Shown one piece after another: positions 33,901-35,761 of a DNA stretch of 46,414 bases. Made by a program: the position numbers and the translations under genes. Position 1 is the stretch's first letter, and each line of letters begins with the position of its first letter. The DNA comes from CAYMJV01 sp964390545 (lineage in GTDB: Bacteria; Desulfobacterota; BSN033; UBA1163), in NCBI GenBank assembly GCA_964390545.1, contig CAYMJV010000015.1, forward strand, positions 1-46,414. The letters run 5' to 3'. Below the pieces are notes generated by a model, which did not search any database, was not told where the DNA came from, and saw nothing but the letters and a program-made list of their open reading frames with translations.

Positions 33901-34175
33901 TCAGCTCCAGTAATAATAACAGCGCTTGTATCAGCGAGCGCCTGGCTTTCCAATATTATTGACGGGTCAGTGTTATCAATAAGCTGCAAGGTATCAACGT
34001 CGCCGAATTTTTGCAGTTGGAGCGTTGCGTTAAGCGCCGCGCCAGCCGCCGGACCGTACGTGAAGTCGCTGAGTAAGACGCGGGGCTCAAGCGGTTCAAA
34101 GTGGAGTTTGTTTCGGATTGGTGGGAGTTTCTTATTTCTTCTCTTTAGCCTCAGTAAACTTCTGACCAGGCTCAT
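12903..34175 (-). CDS. Giant LEPR-XLL / RTX / beta-helix adhesin-like surface protein (7090 residues)
   Basis: One uninterrupted frame of 21.3 kb. The N-terminus is basic and lacks an ordinary signal peptide; LEPRVLL is at residues 29-35. Residues about 40-870 alternate RTX-like Gly/Asp repeats with units of the type W-x-ITG...ENLTGG. From about 870 to 4000 the chain is a long Ala/Gly/Val-rich beta-helix-like array resembling leukotoxin-type filamentous adhesins. It is interrupted by four HGF-type repeats. Residues about 4100-5600 carry several copies of a Y-x-Y-x-G ... DY-x-D-x-x-x-W unit. RTX nonapeptides return near 6250-7020, and residues 7035-7090 form a Cys-containing tail shared with the second giant. 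Likely exported, calcium-bound and used in adhesion or matrix formation (inference). An AAGGAAGGGGGG ribosome-binding site precedes the ATG. It lies directly upstream of the exporter-like cluster. Confidence 0.93.
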   Translation of the reverse strand: MSLVRSLLRLKRRNKKLPPIRNKLHFEPLEPRVLLSDFTYGPAAGAALNATLQLQKFGDVDTLQLIDNTDPSIILESQALADTSAVIITGAEKDDLLKIDLDFDALLDPLPISFSGGAGQDTLDFSEIEDNLLFVNRRSSDMTITNGEYTVNEDGTVSIAGGTSGTTGTDVENLVGGQGDNTYVLEDGAILAGTIDGGTGGNNTLDYSPYSSSNPIVVDLSSGIAAGTAGVSHIHNVIGGSGDDTLTGSDEDNILSGGPGNDILKDLGGADLLAGDEGEDTLIGPEVNTLWEITGSNEGLLNKNTEFNGIENLIGAANNQEGFVFFAEGSISGMVTGGDGGSDGLVVEDPGEDGPFTVVDPDSSGAGTVTLYSKTIAYAGMEPIVDASIPATVVIHGSVYDDVFVLEDAAEAGQMQIRSASGDFFDAATASFVGTLSFDNPTDTLIFRLGAGEDSLTIGAFDPDFSASITFEGGAGFDTLVGSNGTNTWAITEENAGTLNSQINFSSVEDLTGGSGRDDFIFAEGGSADGVVDGGTGGPNTLDYSGTDSGVTVILGLNTDHIDAVLGGSGSDTFIGLPYDSIWNILSMDGGRYIATDEDGNVSADVVLGGIENLEGGIDDDTFLFADGMGVKGTIDGGGGTNRLDYSAYTSANSVTVNLGSGGATGASGVTNIQSITGGAGGNDTLIGPDADSTWNITGANSGNVGGVNFAGFENLTGAADNEDGFILHISGSLSGTLEGGLMGLDAFAIEDPGSPGSFVIIVPDSTGDGTLIFDDVFAEDLRTIIYSGMEPSFFVDAGDPDNITVNTSFLTEDMVLEAGPGTDQLQLRIDGSSGSTTRVWDVAAGAFGSTTLVFDIPSGSMSIDLRGGNDTLTVSSVNTPGSDLKMSGESILLNGDIISYGGDIFVTADNITVAAGVIISTRYAVGDQQTAESLGDSGDLTLSGRTITVNSDANLLTFDNRPLATDPLGIPAGIDNQSLETDVQTNEKLLWTPGKSYTGLLTTSSGSGTGLKVNVVTDTGGNPTVYIHTRGAGYVDDEMITIEDPDNIGGKITVQINGLLQAGGDIELTAIDHFLTWAYVPSHANTRIEINGAILRGRDIIIRADADNDTNYDGEASKGQQIAESALDFFGNLRPLVGVSKAKSTADILIGSGTYIQSDADVIVNAISNSEANVFTLGIGAGVGYARSEADATVTVAGGATIHGDGDVSLSSSTENAVSVAGIDMLLGKLLPAHIVFAMTEAYSHATTTVAQGAQITAGGNVNVQALNTKNLSSTVSCGGDKDYVGVGILIALSDATAEANVNGTVTSISGDVSLLAQVDTAKNINKAQSVHGDSWFGKITGYLSDATPLKAGKDVLKAGGTWAWDKISTKYKGRQRSNAISERPEDPKFGASAAVTYGEHTNSAAAKIGSSAVVSAGRDVKVEAKVIDRPDITAASVVAAATDKYNKTHKREMQKDVVGSFAVLWGDFTNHSYAAIETGATVDALGDILVQSDTVIPYQTIWGNMKQIGLDYKNLISAITLADIGPNSFVSSWAFSAAQGKKAGIAGSVSIVNFNNTSDALIGEGALINQNTDVAGQDVTVKAKIDFEAVNLVGNYPRVIKKLNLDSRDGRNGEYKGKSSGVGGSFGGYFYTNTTTAAIESGAKVNAATLMVDAQTITKNLTLGLAGSDVAATYAFNGAVTLVEMDNHTLAKIDDGAFVTADGDINVTALDDALNVNFAGAVLQGRSLGFGITAGVNLINRDTKAIVGNQESVLGRGEFAPSTGVNDVDNTIDLGYAHGFNNGEMVVYSNGGGGSIGGLVDGDNYYVRIINSTTVKLARSIEEANEDPVTFFSSAEVDDAEEVETIDLGYVHGYQTGDPVVYYNGGGEDIGGLTDGKTYYVIRISDTQVQLAELLDDALSETPVPVNLDLTLGGSGTTGHSLRLDLDPSVGSGSSHSLGIGFAPSAAVNNAQETISLGYEHGFATGQKVTYSHGGGKSIGGLENKGTYYVIVVDPSTIRLSESRWKALEGTYINLDSSAAEGTSHTIGPEFQPIPIVDGNTDTIRFQGAHGFREGQAIVYDSGDGAPIGGLTSGDTYYVTSIDAHTIKLAQTAGGEALALDPSAATGIGHRLFEPDDVNGSLSAGGKTTIGAENKGLIVNVTLAASKTGDKPSSKEEKSGKEAPGGGGTYGIALSGSASANTVFDITEAYISDSVITQSNGLEVKATESTLIVAVSGAGALSTNQKGTFGLAGAVTVNWIDNETRAYIHNSILKNIGTLTVHSEATGRIIGVAAGLSGATRGTGIAGSVGVNLIFSDTDAYVDSGSVISDATDVFITAKDTSSIIAVAGALAYGGKAGVGAGVAVNYIDCSTDAYVADSDIITGGSLTLSAENDSDVLAIAAAIGIGSGEGTWAGAAAVSVSVNLISNDAHAYILRNKTDDGIMAEGGVLIAATDTSNIKVIAGGVALAFGRDFGGEKKDKKKKDGSSAAFALGVSIAVNDIRNDVYAIIDDSTVTSGGDVALLATSTPTIYALTIGGAVAVGSSSEKTGFAFSGAGAGSGNTIKNTMEAAIKNGSMVTTTGIGAVKLTATDTSSIDADAGGVGIAVGASGQGTGVAVSIGVSIADNVIENKAKAYIDGSTVTSAGNIELSAISAAKIDALTIAGAVGVGASGQKVGFAAAGAGAGSYNDIKNTVEAYIKGVGSVTSEAGTLKLTAIDGLYLFDAPGLQPTDYLNDGQLPTAWRAAFTAEEITLSDDVTVAVRAAGREWLVKDNDEGETYLIKKEQDTYRVLKPTVITADGGGVAIAVGASGQGTGGALSIGVSQADNTINNTIRAYIDNSALPNPRATSVSAAGDITLSATSMAQIDSLTIGGAIAVGASGGGSGYAGAAAGAAAYNKIENTIESFIKGVGSITSAGGDLTLTATDNAAIIANAVGGSIAVGASGGGTGGALSIGVSIAHNTISNKAQAYIDNSSLAEPDNHILLISGDVALSATSMDTIDALSIAATIAVGAGTKAGVALSGGGSESTNVILTKTNAYILSTDLVSTGDVTLDARNKSDITAKVITGSVSVGVGGKAGVAASVGASLARNLIGWDEDGYYKPAEVQAYVKNSSIGAEGDLTLTALASETIDAVVVAGSVAVSGGGTAGVGLAGSGADAENKISTLVKAYIDGDGSTGIVADSISLTVSDLSNIKADVGAGSLAASFAGTAAVSISIGVALAENNITNQVEAYIVNVDSLVATDGAFTVTAIESATIDALSVAASLAASFGNVGVALSGAGAEVENTIANTVKAYIADSTVTTSLSAFDYTQQDSPTEVVEEERVRLDGGDIYEYLGETPLIEPVDLGAQTYTNATLWRPINNDIVVDALSVSTVTALVGAASAAVSGGQVAASGSIGVALLDNIVLNQITAYIQDSTVSSADDILVRAKAMDTVDAVAFSGSVAIAAGIGGAAAGCGVEVTNTLMSGVSAYLQDTIATAVDDINVKALSDSHILKSQAIGVAVAASLGSASVAVSLVDNQISNTVQAYVAGSEGKNVDAGGDVSILADVERARMSDVGATTASVTTGVVGLSGGGIDIENTIANTVNAFVSGPINVTADGDVSIVASEDAYIIGDATAVSISVSLGAGLGVALVENEISSTIQAWVQEATVTSDNTLIHADSVADVAKTISCGVSGSAILGVQGNEATGNIKTLVRAYAENAKLISTHDVAIQATSSNIANTNAKGGAFGAIAVGAMVSDVNLGRGHDVYEVEAAAGTGTTVHARTLRIMASSSDDLLAESTAGGGGAVAAAGAESDVASDQATLARIGAGAQVEVSGLVMNSLHTQDIDSSADSYAFAAAAGSGAGVSNTITTKANVDVGAGATVSAGNILINAKNQLTKDDYKDSSNLRSGSASAGNVTVLLSETDIGDQSHPFEAVVAIGDGAKLTVEGDNQNPGVLKIEALNKIAAFDSVRIESVSGFGISTGISRVESDTLAAINVDGATLESKAGDVYLTAKTDSTVSSSANLFVATALTGAAGAEATGNTKGANQINVNNGTIKGSDVYLYAGRDSSEVPNLINTFANIELTAISMYPNIAVPIPTADIQEINTVSILGTSGIQALEDVNLVTDQGLAFRQTDGLALSLSLIPYGFPIPGYGALTSTNLVTIGDQARIEAGINNQAILLIKPVTLMGVQNIDPARLEGTAADRLLSDEDKLKEAISYVFVSDQDIVKVVEGANKGGEVGSRYAYKGDPDELVLSEEDYADGTKWEDVTASTTDDDVTYASDYVTEVQYEYCALNAQEIAFIVYTGTVIQVVDNGTGKPVAGNGEIDALYRFKLESDEPVRILPDKENYDDASRWEKIVIAYDLETTTTPVALQKGQIVKTEDDELYRYLGENRTDVDLTLEDYTDVEKWGQIGPDIYKSDVTIASQEVLQNKFYAIKPTRVDAPTLSLQNVGDLLLAQRKKILDWIANHSSNAEAVARYEIELAVLEETLAELGLMDVIEDSKTGETAQVANEGLDVLFVELPDIYAAPGSIFIEADAANKSAFVALVDNQLVARAGAKISAFNETPFTMTISDMVIRDTKRVTVVDGEYTVLSPGNVYFNSKGLTTIQDAPIKKISVTQDAVSRNSDDYDLDKDILPEKIGQDIYILGDVINEVGDVAIINNEGSINVSGEIRAENVDIQAAQDFNLNTEDWFHVMDPRQYPGLDAYRKQVFNQAGTLKRAEFVQNPFTGPIDPWDSAVLSQGRVAVTARYLNINGLIQSGVQTITLHVDKSFALAGTASFLDDDGTPIVGISFGTDRVPVDGYFDAQKQAIVVDEIVPKGGRIDLAGQILSTGNGMLRVAHGYTSVDIQNDSQYDLILNRIDTTTKRDGLITITDTARLQKVTYEVDGEQIKETVYQGTFSQGVPNVSSRIVYEEVETEDHGLEEVLKYEPRQGLQYLWTEGQEKTTVTVTYYKKRSFNLFGFDWDALAKDQNYEWRTINYRDAFPLLESEILAVDPNYDEGSDPIVVTLETGQTVKTAEDKVYMYQGPAVEDFDLSEADYTDTSKWVEAVERPGYADEDAYTIQYELRKDTDVELYKDVSIIKVVADTTTTDPNDLFARGGELNHRYFYIGENAELVLRDQDYSDTTKWTDVTGSSTDAQVTYESSFLNYSYQVQKWTTGGGWMRYKTIHLLTTQIVGQKDYYTHTLEADRDIDIQFLEGPATPSTSVRTVKDLYLQGTITEPGEGAVSLVSTTGSVIFGDEAAVLGVSPEIQAAKSVRANVEGGKTPNSTLMFMAAQNDSQGVSITTDGDIELRVVFDAEGNQSSTMVVNQIISTKGNVVLHAGDGIQPFDASALVSGNRIELYAGSGAIGSEALPLQVDSDVLGSGGVAARADGDIYIQEVEGDLKLSQPQSWEGVQASIYSEQGNVVLEAVEGAILDAFYEEFRPRTQEEAEALDQKLQLTGQQAQAAAEASIRAEENTQTQLYHAYWETYRNAKLGEVEREMAIEIIDAEQNAITFSQAHGLQTGDQVFFSVGVDLGQENFSDTSQWAEVVPDAEMVLDYDLETLAPGARVMLQAEQVVRTSEGAFYRYQGESAHMPYANLDKGLAYYAVVLNETTIQLALSRFDAAISEIPIVLDIKIEGADDVVLYRDQGDFSRVHLLEFGYTYGDLQQDPSTLEERYQSVHETYGGEAYDPNFIYQVSEQERQERITSRTFSSGVLRYQISQSLFNFLYPDAEGGGGVGAPVETPNIIANHLTLKAGGENGQIGRVTGVVTIDLSGGFENLSSEHQEILTYAGVDDVLSVTYALDDPNQIQTLTLQVWNDVDVDAPDGVNIAAGAGVALETEGDLVVDSIAAGGNVRLVAGGAVIDPYVGTDAAVSTDGNLSLRAGASVEAENGVDPFRIQLYALGKLSGEVTGDLHIEQVAGDLSISRVNAGGEVKIEVPGGSIYDGVDNDEVNVKSLSLYLNAAGAIGKAENFLEIEQILAGGQTSIGEAEVKAGANIFLRDPVGDFYVDEIWSTAGDVSLEAAVSLLDAAGDDVADVIGRSITLNAKTGGIGLHLAGGDLDVDTDSSSSGALTAYSALNAYLFEVDDDLLLKQVGTGDGYTAFIQSPGRILNGNPGGANVTSGATRLYAASDIGEQGKPVRTEVDNLEGYSDTGEVWISNTGPLTLGGVSDMEGIFAGGALVITTEDGPGETDNILVPDGVTIWSKQGKVSLRAGDDPIIEEGATIKAFTTVELFGDYGNADPGGSTIAPRGQIDAPLVEIFGEKDDDLFDLRSVSVPAEVSGGEGIDTLMGPDGRLNSWEILGRNTGILNGMFTFNDVENLTGGSGNDTFYFRGQGSVDGLVDGSDGFDILDFLQSAFIQQAASDFLRVQKDLPIEDEVVEFTATGGITRIEDILVILLADVQADGTLVLNMGPRAAERLTINTEDGDEVFILTHVDDPAAEEGEETIAVSAFGFTLEYEGVRSIRGSGGLGDDTIILSSDVMAPAELDGGPGKDILTGGAGNDILLGDAGIITRSYNEDGTPRKDVLLTDVGMITGAYNPNDFGWKDLSAAMVSDLLNADLLLLTGTYNADGTKHYARNVWGYNEWETQLLLVSLLEDGNDILEGGAGDDALFGGRGNDTLKGDTGNDFLVGNAGDDVLDGGDENDILVGDDATRVDSDSALPNVLRGLHLIDGNGQFAGVVLSDLGTTIVPIVSVLPGKDLNPFVGVITHVSSDLPILPDDNVLTCVDGTYLVPLASIITDVAHHFDLLAGNDKLYGGAGDDTLVGDNAVVFSPNVTVNQTFIESAFHMSWDLLKGFDEFGDLIHRLHHAVGDADDHHPCYSHEDVIVDQTFRLWNDEMDGGAGNDLMVGDDMVVMTPSLAVPVRLVDDFHHLFHDLEKAGDEADWALDELDDVAHDLRDVVISVKQGKRVQTRLEHHIDRIFAGNDLLVGGDGDDVLVGDNWSYLAPQVTVTSGGWPGGHDCWHYDFWYHDHDWGHGRGNQYGWYDSDHHKDRHDGPGDEWIVGNDTMDGGDGDDILFGQGGDDIMYGGAGNDLLVGGYGKDTLFGGPGKDRVIQGSSKYEEFKWYEEKPCHEAKIDPCASWVKHFVSHLATDGTYNPNSGIEVMLPCGGDSKPNTTKGCKK
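12906..13075 (-). other. C-terminal tail domain of the giant, shared with the second giant
   Basis: Residues about 7035-7090. It contains PCHEAKIDPCASWVKHFVS, then NPNSGIEVMLPCGG. The second giant ends with ACHETGISPCASWVKHFVS and HPNSCIKISLP. It follows the last RTX repeat in both, the position of a type I-like secretion signal. The role is inferred. Confidence 0.7.
13113..13265 (-). repeat. C-terminal RTX nonapeptide repeats of the giant
   Basis: Codes for consecutive GGxGxDxLx units from GNDTMDGGDGDDILFG to GGPGKDR, the calcium-binding beta-roll pattern. Further units are scattered up to about 15400. Confidence 0.85.
17630..21560 (-). repeat. Dispersed Y-x-Y-x-G ... DYxDxxxW protein repeat units in the giant
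   Basis: About six to seven copies of a 60-90-residue unit, including YAYKGDPDELVLSEEDYADGTKWEDV-type, LYRYLGENRTDVDLTLEDYTD-type and VYMYQGPAVEDFDLSEADYTD-type sequences; another lies near 24130-24240. Each combines an aromatic strand with a DY-x-D-x-x-x-W end. I do not recognise a named domain. Confidence 0.65.
23000..27620 (-). repeat. Tandem beta-helix-like repeats of the giant (about 90-100 residues each)
   Basis: Well over a dozen copies of a unit of the form AYI-x-x-S-x-VTS ... G-DI-LSA ... I-A-LTIAGAVAVGASG ... GAGA-x-N-x-I-x-N. The most similar copies are near 24900-26700. Long Ala/Gly/Val runs make this region hydrophobic yet without membrane helices of fixed length. Confidence 0.75.
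27886..28876 (-). repeat. Four tandem LGY-HGF ... GGL ... YYV repeats of the giant
   Basis: Four consecutive units with the pattern I-x-LGYxHGFxxGxxVxYxxGGGxxIGGL followed by G-x-xYYVxxIxxxTIxLA, for example DLGYAHGFNNGEMVVYSNGG and SLGYEHGFATGQKVTYSHGG. They form an island inside the beta-helix region. A related segment (FSQAHGLQTGDQVFFS) recurs near 17730. Confidence 0.8.
31900..33700 (-). repeat. N-terminal RTX-like and ENLTGG repeats of the giant
   Basis: Alternating units: one of GGxGxDTLxG type, and one of the form WxITGxNxGxLNxxxxFxGxENLTGGxxxDxFxF followed by VDGGxGGxNTLDYS. At least six copies are visible. Confidence 0.75.
34068..34175 (-). other. LEPR-XLL N-terminal targeting-type segment of the giant
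   Basis: Residues 1-36: MSLVRSLLRL, a basic stretch, then FEPLEPRVLLSD. The motif occupies residues 29-35 exactly as in the second giant. LEPR-XLL segments are a known N-terminal signature of large surface proteins; their mechanism is not established. Confidence 0.8.
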
Positions 34176-34210
34176 GATTGCCCCCCTTCCTTACATGAAG
34201 CTCTCGAAAG

Positions 34211-34298
34211 AAAAAAGCCGCTACCCAAAGTTCTACCTTCGGATAGCGGCCCGACTACCCAGATCTTTCACCTCCAGAAATTATCCTAAAATTTCTGG
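34211..34298 (-). promoter_or_regulatory. Attenuator-like leader element with terminator and alternative stem
   Basis: On the minus strand GCCGCTA/TAGCGGC (34217-34223 with 34244-34250) forms a strong hairpin followed by six T residues (34211-34216), a rho-independent terminator only about 40 nt before the giant's start codon. An upstream GGGTAG (34255-34260) can pair instead with CTATCC (34241-34246), the ascending side of the terminator, giving an alternative stem. A further hairpin CCAGAAATT/AATTTCTGG occupies 34274-34298. This is the layout of a riboswitch or attenuator, but I recognise no ligand-binding family. Confidence 0.5.
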
Positions 34299-34434
34299 AC
34301 CTCTTACTTACTCAAATTCCCAATGAAGAATGAATGTGTGCTTCTTCCTTTCTAATACGATCCACCTCGTTTTTGAATTTTATGATTTTTCTTTTTCCTT
34401 TGATGGAAGAAAGGGAGGAATAAAATAAGAAACA

Positions 34435-34484
34435 CCACAAAGAAACAACAAAGCTCTTATAGTTTTCCAAACTACAAGAGCTTT
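34435..34484 (-). terminator. Upstream terminator-like hairpin in the giant gene's leader
   Basis: AAAGCTCTTATAGTTT (34450-34465) and AAACTACAAGAGCTTT (34469-34484) form a near-perfect 16-bp stem with a 3-nt loop. On the minus strand it is followed by a T-rich tract. It lies about 210 nt downstream of the putative sigma-54 start site, preceded by a smaller GGACC/GGTCC stem (34490-34521). Confidence 0.5.
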
Positions 34485-34706
34485 ACTTAGGACCCATTAT
34501 TCTACCCCCCCGCAAAGGTCCTTTCAAACCCAACTTAAGAATCAATCATTATTACATGTCGCCGTCAAAGTATTAAATTCTTAAAACAAAGTCAAGCATT
34601 TTCATGAATCTTTTAAAAAAATTTTCAAATTTTTTCAGAAAGTTAAATAGTGTCAAATGATGTAAAGCGGCCACGCGCTTAACATTTATGTAATGATGGG
34701 AAAAAG

Positions 34707-34722
34707 AGCATTTTTAATGCCA
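34707..34722 (-). promoter_or_regulatory. Sigma-54-type promoter upstream of the 7090-residue giant
   Basis: TGGCATTAAAAATGCT on the minus strand has GG and GC ten bases apart, the sigma-54 -24/-12 pattern. Predicted start near 34696, giving a leader of about 520 nt. The inverted repeat TCACGA-N12-TCGTGA lies just upstream at 34734-34757 and could be a regulator site. Confidence 0.45.
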
Positions 34723-34985
34723 AATACTTAGAATCACGAAGAGGGTTGTTATCGTGAGAGAATTCATCGTAAAGAGTAATTCTTGGAAAATGAAAGTGGA
34801 AACGATTTACCCAAAAGTCCCAAATTCTTACCCAGAAAAGTGGAAAGGAATTCCCATAATTTCAGGAGTGCTTAGAAAGGGGAAATGATAGTTCTACCCT
34901 GCAATGAGAAACCGATTGGACGCGGTCTGGCAGGCTAAATTTTAGTGTAGAGAATCTAGCACTGCTTTATAATGATCTAAGAACT

Positions 34986-35050
34986 GTCGTTCCTGCGAAA
35001 GCAGGAATCCAGATTAACAAACCGGATTCCGGATCAGGTCCGGAATGACA
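34986..35050. repeat. Dispersed palindromic mini-repeat
   Basis: Ends GTCGTTCC and GGAATGAC are inverted. Inside are a CCTGC-GAAA-GCAGG hairpin (34992-35005) and a GATTCCGGATCAGGTCCGG palindrome. This is the REP-like type found between genes in many proteobacteria. The surrounding 34531-35103 holds no gene. Confidence 0.55.
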
Positions 35051-35103
35051 AAATATGTAATCTGATTTCTGAAACACTACATTACTTTCCACCGAACAAT
35101 GGT

Positions 35104-35730
35104 TTACTTCCTGGTCCAGTTTCCGTATTGATCTTGGATCCAGCAACCTTTCTTGGCTGAATCTCGTCTGATGGCTGCAAATTGCTCTGTAGCCTGAGGC
35201 ATCACTTGCTTAAGATTTTGCTCATTTTCAGGCGCTCTGTTTATCCGTATAATGGCTTTTGACATGCCATTGATGATCGTTCTTCTGTTTTCATTTACCA
35301 ACGCTACGAGCTTCGTCGCCTCAGGGGTCATTAATCTTTCTTCCCGTACGACGAGCATTCCATTATTCCCTTCGCCAACAGCCCCACTGTCCCTAAGCTT
35401 ATCAATCTCCGAAATTCGCGCTCCGATTGCTTTGTAGGCATTCACTACCTCCGGCATCTTTCTCACAATTTCGGCAATCCTTTGCGAAAGTGTGCTTTCC
35501 TGAGCATATGCCGATGAAATGAACTCCATTTTCAAGGAACCTTCTGGCTTTCCTTCTGGTTTGGACGTCGGCTCCTGACCCGGGTTCTCAGGAGTCATCA
35601 ATTCTTTTTCCAGCTCCTTGTAGGCCTCCTTCACTTCTTTTTCAGGAAAGTAGACGTTCACTGTGATGATGGCACATGACACCAGTACCAAAAATAGTAT
35701 CCCCACTATTCCCTTTACCCTGTGACTCAT
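35104..35730 (-). CDS. YdbL-like (DUF1318) lipoprotein, probable YnbE-YdbL fusion
   Basis: A 208-residue protein. The lipobox LVSC places the acylated Cys at residue 19. It is followed by ITVNVYFPEKEV, which resembles the strand-forming part of the small lipoprotein YnbE. Residues about 95-208 carry the YdbL/DUF1318 features: IDKLRDSGAVGEGNNGMLVV, ATKLVALVNENRRTIINGMSKA and the C-terminal GCWIQDQYGNWTRK. Between them is SSAYAQES (72-79), which looks like the end of a signal peptide and may be a fusion scar. In E. coli YdbH, YnbE and YdbL form an inner-to-outer-membrane bridge; here the YdbH-like gene ends 31 nt upstream. A strong AAAGGAGGA ribosome-binding site is present. Confidence 0.75.
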   Translation of the reverse strand: MSHRVKGIVGILFLVLVSCAIITVNVYFPEKEVKEAYKELEKELMTPENPGQEPTSKPEGKPEGSLKMEFISSAYAQESTLSQRIAEIVRKMPEVVNAYKAIGARISEIDKLRDSGAVGEGNNGMLVVREERLMTPEATKLVALVNENRRTIINGMSKAIIRINRAPENEQNLKQVMPQATEQFAAIRRDSAKKGCWIQDQYGNWTRK

Positions 35731-35761
35731 GACTCTTCCTCCTTTTCCTAATATCCTTTTG

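Noticed and set aside
12903..34175. Sequencing or assembly artefact behind the 21-kb frame
   Set aside because: The frame is uninterrupted, domain types change in a sensible order, and the N- and C-terminal segments match the independent second giant.
34211..34300. Possible cyclic-di-GMP-I (GEMM) riboswitch before the giant gene
   Set aside because: The 3' part (GTCGGGCCGCTATCCGAAGG on the minus strand) resembles the end of GEMM RNAs, but the essential GGCAAACC and ACGCAAAGC segments are absent upstream.
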